Assembly: GCF_030272615.1 (NCBI RefSeq)
Contig: NC_081409.1
Span: forward strand, 239,907,832-239,969,831
Direction of reading: 5' to 3'
From: Cryptomeria japonica
Taxonomy: Eukaryota; Streptophyta; Pinopsida; Cupressales; Cupressaceae
DNA length: 62,000 nucleotides
Part shown: piece by piece, positions 48,823 through 61,335 of the stretch
Numbering within the stretch: the stretch's first letter is position 1
How the letters are laid out: every line of letters starts with the position of its first letter
Notes under the pieces: generated by a model
Database searches by the model: none
Told to the model about the DNA's origin: nothing
The model's input: only the letters and a program-made list of their open reading frames with translations
Program-made: the position numbers and the translations under genes

Positions 48823-50241
48823 TCAAGTATAATATTTCTTCAGATGGATGTTGTTGGTTGGTTCATCGAGCACATCGCCCTCAGAAGTTGTAAGTTGATA
48901 GGGACCTGATCCATAGGCTAATATGATAACATAGGGTCCCAACCAGTTAGGTTCAAACTTCCCCTTCTTTTCTCGATCCTGTTGATTTCGTGGATTTTCT
49001 TTGAGTACGAGATCACCAACTTTAAAAATCCTAGGGATGAATTTGTGGTTGTAGCTTCTGCACATGCAATGTTGGTATGCTTTGAGGTGATCATAAGCAT
49101 GTTGTCGTTTTTCATCTAGAAGCTCTAGTTCTTGCAATCTATTGACCCAATACTCCTCATCTGGAATGAGGCCTTTCAAAGATACTCTGAGTGATGGAAT
49201 TTCTACCTCAAGAGGTAAAATTGCTTCTGATCCATACACCAATGAATATGGTGTAGCTCCTATAGGTGTTTGGATGCTAGTCCTGTATGCCCAAAGTGTC
49301 AGATTGAGTTGCACATGCCAATCCTTTCCTGCATCATTTACTATTTTCTTTAGGATTTTTAATATTGTTTTATTTGATGCCTCTGCTTGACCATTCCCCT
49401 ATGGGTAGTAAGGTGTAGAGAAATGATGTTGGATTTTGAATTGTTTACAGAGTTCTCATACATCCTAATTTTTAAAGGGACACCCATTGTCTGTGATGAT
49501 GGAACTGGGAATGTCGTATATGTAGATCAAATAATTGAGAATAAATTAGGCAATATGTTTTCCAATTACTGTGGTCAGTGGGACTGCTTCAATCCATTTT
49601 GTGAAATACTTTGTCGTAGTGATTATGAACTTGTGTCCATTTGAAGAGGAAGGATGTATTTTCCCTACTAAGTCAAGTCCCCACTGACAGAAAGGCCAAG
49701 ATGTTGTAAATGGTTGTATTTCCTATGTTGGTGCATGGATAAGATTGCCATGAATTTGGCACTTAGGACATTTTTTTGCAAAATGATAAGAGTCATTTTC
49801 CATTGTCAGCAAGTAATACACCATTCTTAGAAGTTTTTTAGCAAGAGTAGGACCACTTGAATGTGTACCATAAATACCCTCGTGAAGCTCGTGTAAACTA
49901 GAGTCAGATTCATTATGATCAAGGCAACGAAGAAGAGTACCATCTAGACCTTGATGGTAAAGGGTATTAGCAGTTAAGGTATACCAGGCGGCTTGCTGGA
50001 TAAAGTTGCATTTTTGGTTATGTGATAGGTCAATGGGTAGGCTATTGGTTTTAAGATATTCATAGATTATTCTGTATAACAAAGAGTTTGAATCGGTTAA
50101 GGCATAGATAACATGGGATGTAGAATTGTCATAGGCTGGGGAAAACAATTTCTCTACCAGAAACTCATAACAACTTTGTTGCTCTGGAATTTGTAGTAGT
50201 GAAGCGATAGTAGCCATTACATTGGATGCTCTATTGTCCAA
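48823..50241 (-). pseudogene. Integrase of the Tat element
   Basis: Starting near 50241 on the minus strand: an N-terminal extension, the HHCC zinc site (HELHEGIYGTHSSGPT ... CPKCQIHG, near 49900-49750), then the core with GLDLVGKI, ITDNG and QAEASNKT carrying the D, D and E residues. The C-terminal domain (YGSEAILPLEVE ... KFEPNWLGPYVI) ends at TAA/TAG by 48823. Three or more stops interrupt 49315-49722. The C-terminal 163 codons (48823-49314) are open. Confidence 0.88.
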
Positions 50242-50338
50242 CCTTGGTATTTGCTCAAAGGTGATGTGTACAAAATACTATTTGAAGTCATCTACCATTC
50301 TTTTGTATGGTAGCAGCTTGTCATCCTTTGTCCGATAT

Positions 50339-51927
50339 TCATTGTTGATTTGATTTATAACCAATTGGGAATCTATAGACTTTCAGTTCCATGATTCTCC
50401 ATTTCATGGCCATTTTGATTCTTGTGACCAGTGCTTCATACTCAGCAATGTTATTTTTGCATGGGAACATGAGTCTATATGATCTTGGTATGGTGTGCTC
50501 TGAAGGAGTGATGAACAAGATGCCGACACCTAAGCCATATTTAGTGTAGGAACCATCAAAGTATAAGGTCCATTGTTTGGGTGTAATAGTAAGGACATCC
50601 CTGTCTGGAAATTCAATCTCTATTGGTTGCTTATCTGGTAGTGGTGCTTCAGCCAATTGATCTATAATTACTTGTCCCTTGATAGTCTGATGCTCTATGT
50701 AGTGGATATCAAACTCGCTAAGAATCATTATCCATTTAGCTAATCTGCCTGTAAGAGTTTCTTTGCTGAGTAGATACTTGAGAGGGTCATTATTGCTACT
50801 AGCTTGACTGTGTGAGATAGGATGTAATGTCAGAACTTTTAAGAGGTGAATACTACAGCTAAACAAGCCTTCTCAATGAGTGTGTAATTCAGCTCATTCA
50901 ATGTTCTGTTGATGTAATAGATAGCTCATTCCTTACCTTCTAGATCTTCTTGTGCTAACATTGCCCCCAATGATATGTTTGTTTTTTATATGTAGAGAAT
51001 AAGTGGCTTCCCTATTATTGGTGGTACTAGAACTGGTGGGTTCATTAGATATTGCTTGATTTGATAGAATGATTCTGTACACTTGGCTTCCCATTTGAAT
51101 GGTATGTTTTTATGTAGCAAATGATTTAATGGTAGACTTTTATCTACTAGTTGGGATATGAATCACCTGATTGACTAGAGTCATCCTTATAGAGATCTGA
51201 GTTGACTAATGTTCCTGGAAGGTGGCATCTCCATGATGGCCTATACCTTTGTTGGATCTACCTTAATGCCCTTTGCTGACACAATGTAGCCTAATAATTT
51301 GCCTGATGTCACCCCGAAGACACACTTCTTAGGGTTTATCCTGACTTGGAATTTCTCCAATCTTTGAAAGATTTTATCTAATATGCCTAGATGTTCTGCT
51401 TGGGTAAATGACTTAGCCATTAAATCATCCACATAGTCCTCCATGAAGGTATGCATCATATCATGAAAGATTATCATCATTGCTTATTGATAAGTTGCCC
51501 CAACATTCTTCAAGCCAAAAGGCATGGCATTCCAATAATACGTTCCCCAAGGACAGGTGAAAGTTGTTTTATCTTGATACTCTAGAGCTATCTTGATTTG
51601 ATTGTATCCAGAGAAACCGTCTATTAATGAGAGCATTTCATGGCCTGATGTGAAGTCTACTATTATGTCAATGTTGGGCAAAGGAAAGTCATCCTTTGGA
51701 CAGGCTTTGTTAGCATCCCTAAAATCTGTGCATATCCTGATGCTTCCATCTAGTTTTGAAACTGGCACAATCTTTGAAATCCATTCAACATAGTCTATAG
51801 GTCGAATGAATCCAATGTCTAATAGTTTCATTAGTTCAGTTTTGACCATTAATGCTACATGCAGATTCATCTTTCTTAGTTTTTGCTTGACTAACTTAGC
51901 TCCTGGAGCAATAGATAAATGATCCAT
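50339..51927 (-). pseudogene. RT, RNase H and second (archaeal-type) RNase H of the Tat element
   Basis: RT: ICTDFRDANKACPKDDFPLP and FSGYNQIKIA in 51484-51927, a stop at 51481-51483, then YVDDLMAKS near 51430. Connection and first RNase H (ISLGAMLAQEDLEGKE, NDPLKYLLSK, TGRLAKW) lie at about 51140-50670 with several stops. The second RNase H starts WTLYFDGSYTKYGLG near 50572 and has NIAEYEAL. A small loss at the expected VYGDS site removes the third catalytic Asp. The tandem RNase H arrangement is the diagnostic Tat trait. Confidence 0.88.
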
Positions 51928-53715
51928 GATTAAGTGTGGATCTACTATGGGCTTATCTGCATAGGACCAAGCAAAATTGATTTGCTTTTCTTTGAAGAAT
52001 CTGATAAACTTTGGTTTTTCTTCTTCTACAAGAGATTATGCTAGGTGTATGTTTTTAGCTGCTTCTTTTGTACCAATGTTGATTGATTGAGTGGGCTCAA
52101 TCAATATGGGTGATCGTTCCTAATAGTGTTTAGGAAGAGTGTCAAGTGTCCCATCCTTAGGTGCCTTAAAAAGGTTTTCACCCTCAGATGCATCCTTTAT
52201 TTTGACTTTTTTGTGATCTAGTGCTGCCATTGACTGGTTTTCAGCATTAGATCCTTTATTTCTTTCATTTTTGTGACTGAGAGACTTGGCACCCTCTTGA
52301 TTGCAAATATCGTTATTTTGTTTGCTAGTAGAATATGTTTCCGGATTGACAATACATAGGTAATGGACAATAGATTCATCATCTAGAAATATGGGTAAGT
52401 CATGGTGTTCAGGTTCATCCCAATCTATGAGATCAGGAAATACAAGTGGTAAAGAGTCATTGGGTGGGTCGAGGTTGGTTGTGGTAAGTGTCATGATAGA
52501 GGTATTATTAAGGTTGTCAAGGATATTGGATAAGCTAATGATATTGTTGAGGTCTTCGATGGTATCATCTTCCATGTAGACTTGCTCATAGTGTCACTGC
52601 TCATTTTTTGTAGCTTTGTAGATATATTATGGACCAAATTCAAGTAATCTAGTCTCTGTGTTATGTCCTTCTTGAGAAAGGGGTGTATAAATAGCACCTT
52701 TAGCGATATCTTCAGTAAAACTTGAACAAGTGCCCCATTCATAGTCATTAGAGTCAGTCTCAGAAGTGTTGTCCCAGAGTCTTTTAGTGTTGCTGACAGG
52801 TATGTTGTAAGGTGAAAAGAGATCCCTGATAGTTGATACCAGTCTGGTAGTTTTATCTGATTCTGTATCAAAACCTGCTTGTCCTCTTTGCATCTGTTCA
52901 TATACTGTTTCTCCTTGGGGAGTAGTAATTTCTTCAAGAGATGATTCTGCCTTGTTTTGAATAAGTTCTTGGACATGGTGTACTTCCTCATAAGATGCTT
53001 CTTCTCTTTGAATGGCCAACTCCTCTTGTTGTTTCTCTTTTTCTTGGTGTTCTTGCTCTTTCCTTATTTTTATGTTGCTTGGCGTAGTGCCTTTTGTCAT
53101 GAGTCCTCGTTGTATCTCTTATTTTCTTTCCACTGAGGTTTTCGATATTTATTCTTCTTTTGCCTTGGGGGTAGGCTATGTTCATATCCTAGTCCTATTT
53201 TGTATCAGGAAAACTGTGAAGGAGGGTCCAATGGTTCTGTAATGCCTTCTTGATGCTTTCATATAGGTCCTTTGTCATTGTACCCCACTCTTTGCATGAT
53301 CAGGAATCCTTTTCCATACTACTATGTTGGTATAGCTACCTCCATAGTAGAAGCTCTATCTTCTCCCTCATCCTTGTATAGCCAACTAAGGATGTCTTTT
53401 TCTTTTGATTCATGTGCTAATGTACCTGATTGAATGAACTTGCCATCAAACTTGGTGATGGTTTGTGTTCCTTGATGTGTCTATGTAGAAGGTTTTCCAT
53501 GAGATTTTGGTGATGCTGGTAATTTGGTTAGACACATGGGTTCGAAAGAGTATTCTCCCATGTCTTGCTCTTTGATTTTCATTTTTTATTTGAAATCCAT
53601 GGATAAAGATTTGAGCTTTTCTTGATGATGATCTAATGTTGAGGAAGTTTGAGCTTCCTTGTTGTGTGAAACCAAGTTGTCTTGGGCTGCCCCCATAGCA
53701 TTGCAATGTTGAAAG
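51928..53715 (-). pseudogene. Acidic linker between protease and RT (Tat element)
   Basis: Frames at 52627-53100 and 52120-52575 encode Glu/Gln-rich, then Asp/Asn-rich sequence (DLIDWDEPEHHDLPIFLDDE). There is no recognisable domain. Position and acidity fit the variable linker of Tat polyproteins. Confidence 0.6.
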
Positions 53716-54262
53716 GGGTTATTGTCTACTAATATAGAAATCTCTTGTCCGTTATATGGGAATTTGACACACTGATGGTAGGTTGACAGTACTCATTGTA
53801 CTTCATGTATCCAAGGATGACACAATAAAATATTGTATGTGAGGTCTATGTCTAAGACTTGGCACATAGTGTCTCTTTGTATCAGTCCTACCTGAATAGG
53901 AAGTATCAATGTTCCCTTGGATGATCTCTCTTCATCATCATATGCCTTGATGATGATCTTTTTGTGTGGATCAATAGACTACTTAGAGAAGCCTAATGCA
54001 TGATAAGTTTTAAGGTATAGATATCGAGACCAGATCCTCCATCTATTAATACTCTTTTGACTCGATGTTTGTAGACTAAGACTTCAATATGAAGGGGAGT
54101 ATTATGTGGATGGCTCGAAGAGATATTATCATGTTCGGAAAAGGTGAGATTATGAGGCCCTATCATGTGAGCCACCATGGCTTGAAATTTATCAATATCT
54201 AGATCTTGAGGCACATTTGTTTCAACTAGTGCTTGTTCTAAGATGTCCTTATGTTTCAGCAA
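53716..54262 (-). pseudogene. Protease region of the Tat element
   Basis: 54262 to 53993 on the minus strand ends in HRVKRVLIDGGSGLDIYTL. DGG/DGS is the aspartic protease site (family form IDGGAGLN). After a stop at 53993-53995 the frame continues with KGTLILPIQVGL and DLTYNILLCHPWIH, typical of the protease C-terminal half. Confidence 0.82.
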
Positions 54263-56404
54263 AAATTTTAGTAACTCGAGTATGGATATCTAAGTAGGTT
54301 TTTTCCGTAGTTGATCAACTAAGTTATACTGAGTCTTGGGGAGAATGGTTGTTGTTGATGTATGTCCTCTCAAGACATATTTTTGAGCTTTGGTGGTTAC
54401 ATCGATCGACTCATGTTCATGTTTGTCTTTGATTTTAATGTCATTTACTTGGTTGTCATATGTTGATATATGATTGATGGTGTTATTGTATACGTGATTT
54501 ATGCGAGATCCTCTGGTATCGTTTGATGATGAAGCTCCTTCCTTGTTGTAATGTGGAAGAGGATTTTTAAATCTGTCATGATCACTGTTTGTTTTGAGAC
54601 CATCGACCATTAAATCACCTCTATCAATCATGTCTTGAAAAATGTTTTTAAGCCTCATGCAATCATTTATGTGATGTCCTTTGTTTCGATGAAAATCATA
54701 GAAATGTGATTCATTCCACCAAGGTGGTTTAACCTAGGGTTCAAAGTTGTTTATGGCTGGTAATGTGATAATTTTGTTTGCTAGGAGTTCTTGGAATGTT
54801 GATTCCAAGGATTGTCCCAATGGTGTGTAGATGCATCTATTTTGGAAATTTTTGGTGTTACCTCTTTGATTTGGATTAGTTCCTCGATTTGTGTTGTTGA
54901 CTTGGGAATTGTTGTTGGTATTTGGATTTGAAGGTCACTGATTGGTATTTGGCGAATAAGTGTTAGTGCCTTGGTTAACACCCTTTTGATTCTTGGTAGC
55001 TTGGGGATTACCTGATAAATCCAATACTGGTTGTTTGGACTTTATCATTAGCATCAATTCCTCCCTCATTAACAGCGTTTTTGTTTCTGGTCCAAAAGCT
55101 GGATTTATCTAAGGTGTTGTTGTTGTTCTAGTTGTTAAAATGAGAGTTAGATGAATTAGTTCCTTCTTTGAAGAACTTCAATGTTCCTTTCTTGATAAAT
55201 GCCTCCTCTACTTGGCTGTTTTCGATTAATTTGGCAAAAGATGGTATGCACTGGAGCTTGAGTAGATAACTCATCTCACTATTCAAATTGTCGATAAAGA
55301 TTTCCATCTTTTCTTTCTCAGGAACATCTCGAGGATATCTTGAAACCATATGTCTCCATCGTTGAAGAAACACTCATTGTTTTTTTGTTTGGTATTACAT
55401 ACATCTAGCATAGTGATTGTGTGTTGAATATTGTAGGAGTATTGTGTGATAAATTTATTGACCAACTCATCAAAGGATCTGACGGGAGGTGTAATTTTAG
55501 ACAACCACTCCATTGTTTTCCCTCCCAAACTTCTTTGGAATAGCCTCATCAAATAAGTGTCATCGTGAGAAAATTCAAGGCTCATGGTACAAAACTCCTG
55601 AACATGATCGCGAGAATCACTCTTACCATCATATTTGTCATATTTGGGTATGTCTGAATTAGGGGGAAAAGGTATCATGTTCAATCTCTTGTCAAAGGGG
55701 TAACGACAAATTTTGTTTAAGGAGTATCGTACTGTGGTCCCCTGTTGCATTTCCTGCATTTGTCTCTACAAAATTTGCATTTTTTGTGTAAGAGCAACCA
55801 TGGGCTCATTTGTTTGTCGAGGAAACGGTTCTTCTCTTTCGTTATCCCTAGTTCGAGTATGGGTGTGTTCTGGTATGTTATGTTGTTCAGGTTCACATGT
55901 TTCCTCTTCTCTCTATTGTTCTTGATAAGCGTAATTTTGAGACCTTGTCCTAAATATTTCAATGTCGAAGTCTTTAGGAATCCTAACTCCTTTGCTTGTT
56001 CACATGAGCATGTACTTTTCTTTGTCAACTTCTATGAGTCTTTCCATAAGTTTTTGAAATGAGGGGTTTTCTTGACCCATACTAGATTCTGGTTGTGGTT
56101 CGCTTTGATTGTTCCATTGAGAGAAAGTGACAGTGGGCATCTAGTAGAAACTTTCTGTGACAAAGGGGACAAACTCTTCTTCTTCTTCTTGTTTGGGGGT
56201 TGGTGGTTCAAATCGAGCTACATTATAAGTGATGCAGACTTCTGGGAAGAGAGATGGGTTGATCTTTCCTCCACGATTCAAGCGTTGACTGAATGCTAAT
56301 TTTTGGCAAAAGGCTCGGCTTCTTAATGGTTCTTCTGTTGGCATTATAATAGACAAGAAGAAGGTTGGCGTTCCAACTACAATGAGAGATTGTTGGCATT
56401 TCAA
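54263..56404 (-). pseudogene. gag of the Tat element
   Basis: The N-terminal part (56404-56141) has RSRAFCQKLAFSQRLNRGG and PSLFPEVCITYN. It is followed by a charged stretch and the capsid-like retrotransposon gag block (IPKYDKYDGKSDSRDHVQEF, LMRLFQRSLGGKTMEWLSK, FDELVNKFITQYSYNI) in 55283-55759. The frame then shifts at about 55370, and FLQRWRHMVSRYP continues the gag. LKNIFQDMIDRGDLMVDG near 54650 leads into the protease. Stops occur throughout. Confidence 0.85.
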
Positions 56405-56454
56405 TAAGGATATTGAGAAGGTTGTTGATGATCATGGACATAACTGATTAAAGA

Positions 56455-57880
56455 TGTTTTACTATCTTGATATTATTATTTTGTCATTGATGTCAAGAAA
56501 TTGATTTTCTAATTCAGTATGATGTTGCCATATCTTGAGAAGTATGATATGAAGATTATAAAGAAGTCGGTAAAAGACACAGGAAAGAATATGATGAATA
56601 AAAGGATGAATAAGTTATTCAATGGGCAACTATTATTGAGTTAGACAATGATGAGATCATGATGTTTAGATTGTTTTGATATCCTACATATATTGTAAAA
56701 TGTAAAGGCTAATACTATACTATGTTATCAAGCAAAGAACCTAGTCGGTAAACCCTAAGGTTATCGCTATCGGTTAATGAAGGCAGAATGGCTACCGAGT
56801 GAAGTTTAGTATTCACCGAGTTGTTACCGAGTTACAACCGAGCTATAACAGAATGCATTAAATGTTTACATGTGATATTTAATGAAGGAAGCCGGTGAGC
56901 TGGAGCAGATTAAATGATTGGTAAGCCGTGTATGAAGATTGTTAAACAATCTATGGTAAAGAAAGATCGGCAGGAAGATCTACAGCTCAAATTGAACCGC
57001 AATACCCTAACACAAGTTCCAAGGTGAAAATGCAAGTTCCAAGGTGGGGTAAAATGTTTTCAGATCGAATGATACATTGAACCTGGACAAGATTGAAGAT
57101 CTGATGGCTATGATTGATCATGGGAAATGTGATCAAGGAGATTAAGCTGTTGGAAGATTGTTTATAAACAATGGGAAACTGTTGATAAACAATGGATGCA
57201 GGCAAGTGTATGCATAGGGATGCTACATAGTGATTACCGATCACAGAAGCTTGAAGACCTGTTTTGATAATAGAGTATAGAGCCCAGCAGAGGGACAAGA
57301 TAAGTCCTATGAATTGATTGTACTGAGCAAATAAGAATCTGCTTCAACATTTTTAGATGTGAAGTTGCAGACATATTTTTATTACTATTATTTTGAGAAG
57401 TAGCAGAAAATCTCTTAACCGAGTGGACTTAATAGTCTTATTTGTAAAATCCTCTAGAAAGGTGACATTCTTATTGATTGTTTGAAATCTTTTAACAAGG
57501 TCACTTCTAACAAAGTGAAGATCCTAACAGATCTGAGGGAAATCCCTTAACCAGGTCACATCTAGCAATGTGTTTGTAATCTTTAACAGGATTTGCTTTT
57601 AACCAAGCATACTCTAGAAGAGTATATTTCTTAGTGGGTCCGAAATCCCACAGTGGTTTTTCCCTATTTGGGTTTCCATGTTAAATCTGGTTTTATGAGG
57701 TTTATATTGTTCATATGCTTTTAAGTTTGCATGTTTGATAGTTTTGGTTACATGACTCATATATATGTTACCGAGGTTGAATCTGATGTTTTTATGGATG
57801 ATTAAGTTTGTATGATTCACCCCCCCCTCTCATCTTGTTGGCTATTGGATCTATACTTATATTAAGTATCAGAACTATCA
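56455..57880 (+). repeat. LTR-like insertion in the leader of the Tat element
   Basis: From TGTTTTACTATCTTG it shows the local LTR signals in order: TTGTCATTGATGTCAAG (56490), a CCGAG cluster (56795-56845), GTTTTTCCCTATTTGGGTTTCC (near 57654-57676) and CACCCCCCCTCTCATC (near 57818). It is followed by AAGTATCAGAAC, a decayed iMet site. It lies between the gag start and the 5' leader. Both borders are approximate and no target duplication was found, so it may be a solo LTR or a truncated element. Confidence 0.65.
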
Positions 57881-58535
57881 TCTTCGTCAAATTCATTTGA
57901 CTTGTCTTGAACATACAACCGCATATGACAGAGAAAAGTGTGATGTGATTTGAAGAGTTGACGATTTATGTAGAGAAATTTGTTTCATTTGGCAACTGTT
58001 TTGGAACTAGGTTGTCATTTTTTCAACTTAGTTTTGTGATGAAGACTTTTTATTCTCAAAATATGAGGAGTGGTCATACACGAGTGATCAATGGTTTCCT
58101 TTGATTTGTTTGGATTGAGATAATTCGTTTGAAAACTTAAGCCTACTTTTATCGAGTAGAGGTTTAGATTCACCTCCATGACAAAGTGTGTTAAGTGATA
58201 TGGAATAAGAGTTTACCGATATGGAGACTCGATTTGACAACTTAAGTTTAAACTAGGCATGTTTTGTTGATAGAATCCATTTAATTTGCGGACCTTCTAA
58301 TCAATGTGATGATGTTACCCAATTTTGATAGGAGAAAGTTTTATCTCTAGCTAGTTTTGGATTTGACAAATGTTGTTCTGAGAATGACTTGCTGAATTGT
58401 TTGAAGTATTTCTCAGATGTTCTCGTTCAAATTTTGATTGGCAAGGTCAATTGAGGATCCAAAAGGGTATCTGAGGCTAATGATAATTTTTTTCAAAAAT
58501 GCTTAGTTTTGCTCATTGTTTTTCTAAGTTTTACC

Positions 58536-58897
58536 TATGTGCTAAGACAAAGACTGGATACACTAAAGTGTGATCTAGATGCGCTATTAAAAGCCACCAA
58601 TGCACTAAGGTGCCTATGCTACGTGCTAAACTAGATTTTTGAATTTTTCTTTGACAAGGATGGTTATGCGCTATTGTGTTCTTAATACGCACTAAGGTTT
58701 AGACTCAAATCGCTATAGTTTTCCCCCAATGCGATAGGCTGATGCTTCAAAGTGCTAATATGGTGCCTTAGAGCGCTAGTGAAAATTTTGTCAATTTTTC
58801 AGACTGGTATGCACTATTTTTAAGGAGTGCACTAAGTTTCAGTTTGTATGCGCTAAAGTGTGCTCTAGGTGCGCTAGGAGATTGCTCCTACATGCTA
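58536..58897 (-). repeat. 21-bp phased array, middle (gag-distal half of the leader)
   Basis: Plus-strand cores of type NATGCGCTA start at 58536, 58557, 58578, 58599, 58620, 58665, 58686, 58707, 58728, 58749, 58770, 58808, 58826, 58847, 58868 and 58889. Twelve of fifteen steps are exactly 21 bp. Spacers are unrelated. On the element's own strand the core reads TAGCGCATN. Confidence 0.85.
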
Positions 58898-60402
58898 AAC
58901 TACTCTGTTTGTTCTATTTTTGGTTTTCTTGGAAAAAAAATTCAACACTTGTTTTAATTCTTATGGATGATTTTTTGAATTATAAATTGCAAACACAACA
59001 AGAAAAAGACAACCATTTTTGCCTATTCTAAACAAAGAGTGTATGTTCTGTGAGGATGTGTTCAAATCCCCAATGTTTTCACAGGTTTGGATACAAATAA
59101 GACAATTCAAACATATTTTTCATTCAAAGGTCGTCAGCAATACCATAGCCCACTAGTCTCGATACTCCGTCAACTCAAACAGTCGTGTCACCCCCTAGGG
59201 GGCGCCCATTTTTTTGCCTTTTGCCATAAATTAACCCAAAGTGAATTTCTTCACAATTCGGTAGTTATCTTGGGAGATATATGGTGAGTAATCTTACAGG
59301 TGGATTCTTCCCCACCCTTGCACTATGATATGGAGGATGTTTGGATACTGACTTGGCTCAAGGTTTCTATTGCTAAAGTTCGTAATCAGACTTTCGTTCG
59401 GTCTTCAGTGATAAACTCCCTCGAGAGACTTCCCAACCTTTAGAACAAAGGCTTTACGTATCTTAAAGATACTGGGGGAAGGCTAATCGCTGAGCAAAAC
59501 CATTGAAGGGACTTCCGTCATCCTCCACTTTTGATTAAAGTGGGTTGGAACACTTGGCGATAAAGTCATTTCCCACTTAGGTCGTTTCCCTCTCACCAAC
59601 CATTTAAATGGCGCTCTAAGAGCAACTCATGAGGGTAGGCCTGCTAAAGGATGTAAATGCTTGAATTACAGAAAGCTTTTAAGAGTGGTTTGGTTTTTTG
59701 GTCACCTAGTTAAGGGGAGAGCATATACCTTCCACTTTCGAGACAAGGCACAAAATGGTTCTTTTTAACCCTTCAATTCAATGATTTGCTAACTTCTATT
59801 GGGAGATGTTGCTCCAAAAAAAGGCATGGTGTTCTTTTTAACTCTCAAATCAGTGATTTTTTTATCTAAGTAAAGAAATCCAGATCAACAAAGAAAATTT
59901 TTGATATGGTCAACAAAAATAAATTCTATAGGGGAAGGATTTCCCTCTTTTTCTTTATCTAGAATTTGGAAGTGAGATTCTTTAACTTATGCAAAAAAAT
60001 GAAGTGGATCCTTTTAAACACCAAAGGATGGTGAGATTCGTTTTATATTTTGCAAAAGTAAAGTTTGTCTTGTTCTTTTTAAATCCCAAAATAAATTGTT
60101 TTTCTCCCTATGAAAGCAAGATTAAGGTTTTTTTGTTGTTCTTTTTAAATAACCCACAAGGAAAATGAGTTCATTTTTACCAATAAGGAAAATGAAAAAT
60201 TTCAAATAACTAACTTAGCAAAGTTAGAAACAAGAAAACTAATCAAATGTCTAAAATAGTAAAATAAAATCTTCCAACCCTACAAAACAAATGTTAGTGA
60301 CCTGCAATAAAACACCAGTTAGCAAAAAGTATTCTACAGGTGGAATTCTACAAGTCTAGTTTTCGGTCTTGGTTACAACTGTGTTTTTCCCTCTGTGTCT
60401 GT

Positions 60403-60657
60403 TATGCGCTAATCTGCAGCCCCTACGTGCTACAGAATCTCACCAATGCGCTAACAGAAGACCCAGATGCACTACGTTGTTATATGGATGCGTTGAACTG
60501 ATGCTTCAAAGTGCTAAGGCTTATCAGGAACCAACAGAAGTGTTATGTGCTAAGGTTACTATGGAATGTGCTAAGTTTTGGGTCCAACGCGCTAAACAGT
60601 GAGCGGTATGCGCCGGAAGACAGATCGGATGCACTAAAGGATGGTACCAATGCGCTA
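60403..60657 (-). repeat. 21-bp phased array, right (PBS-proximal)
   Basis: Twelve cores of type NATGCGCTA start at 60403, 60424, 60445, 60466, 60487, 60508, 60544, 60565, 60586, 60607, 60628 and 60649. Ten of eleven steps are 21 bp and the other is 36. The 12-bp spacers share no sequence. Read on the minus strand in the best frame, the units would encode heptads of LAHxxxx type, with stops. Confidence 0.9.
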
Positions 60658-60723
60658 ATTCATGTTTTCCATGTACCTGCAATGTTAGTCCTGCATCAAA
60701 AACGATTTGATAAATGGGGTTAT

Positions 60724-60743
60724 GCCCCACAGTGGGCGCCAAA
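60724..60743 (-). promoter_or_regulatory. Primer binding site of the Tat element
   Basis: TGGCGCCCACTGTGGGG on the minus strand, just inside the right LTR, is of the plant gypsy TGGCGCC type. Confidence 0.8.
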
Positions 60744-60745
60744 AA

Positions 60746-61335
60746 TGTGTGTGGGAAAAGTGGTGCAATGAAATGGAAATTACGAATTCAGGACTAGTCC
60801 ACACACCAATGGGACTCTTGGTGCAAGTTATGGAGTTATATGGAGTAACTCAACTTCCCAAGGGATGTTCCATTGTTCTCTATCTCACAAGACCCCTCAA
60901 GCCAATGCCTTTTCTCTCAGATCACTGAGCAAAGTGACTTAGGGATGATAATCATGAGAATGAGGGATGTTTGATCAAATCTAATATGAATGCAATCCTA
61001 AATGTGCATGATATTAACAAACATGAATTAAACTAGCATGTATATGATGATAAGATAAAAGGATTAGTAAAAGAACTATCCTAACATGATACACTAGCTT
61101 AATATGATTATTTATGATAATAGAAATGCTTCTAAAATGTTTATTAGATTATTTGTATTCAAAGAGAGACTAAATGCTTTATAAAAATGAGTATAGATTA
61201 GATGCATGAAACTTGGATGATAAGTAAAATGTCTATAAGTTTGATACTAAATACTTGGATCTCTAAATGGAAGAATGAGGATAAAATGAATATTAAATAT
61301 TCACTTAGGAAAGTGGTCATTTTTATACGTCTACA
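60746..61335 (-). repeat. 5' LTR of the Tat element
   Basis: 590 bp, TGTAGACGTATAAAAATGACC...CCCACACACA on the minus strand. TATAAAAAT near its start is probably too close to the U3 end to be the promoter. Confidence 0.93.

Larger units (their letters stand above)
57881..60723 (-). other. 5' leader of the Tat element
   Basis: About 2.8 kb between PBS and gag, without a credible protein frame. It contains two phased 21-bp arrays (annotated separately) and, between them, sequence with no recognised feature. Confidence 0.65.
43258..61335 (-). mobile_element. 18-kb Tat-type Ty3/gypsy element with antisense ORF
   Basis: Two LTRs of 588 and 590 bp, with about 25 differences by eye, bound an element transcribed leftward. 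Order on the minus strand: 5' LTR, PBS, 2.8-kb leader, gag, protease, acidic linker, RT, RNase H, archaeal-type RNase H, integrase, 5-kb 3' region with an opposite-strand ORF, polypurine tract, 3' LTR. Dual RNase H marks the Tat lineage (Ogre/Retand/Grande relatives). Flanks GATTT (43253-43257) and TATTT (61336-61340) differ by one base and may be the target duplication. Many stops make it inactive. Confidence 0.9.

Noticed and set aside
55745-56299. Plus-strand frames rich in Phe/Leu over the gag region
   Set aside because: They are reverse-strand shadows of the Tat gag.
60403-60657. CRISPR-like repeat-spacer look of the 21-bp arrays
   Set aside because: The core is only 9 bp and degenerate, spacers are 12 bp, and the setting is a plant retrotransposon leader without cas genes.
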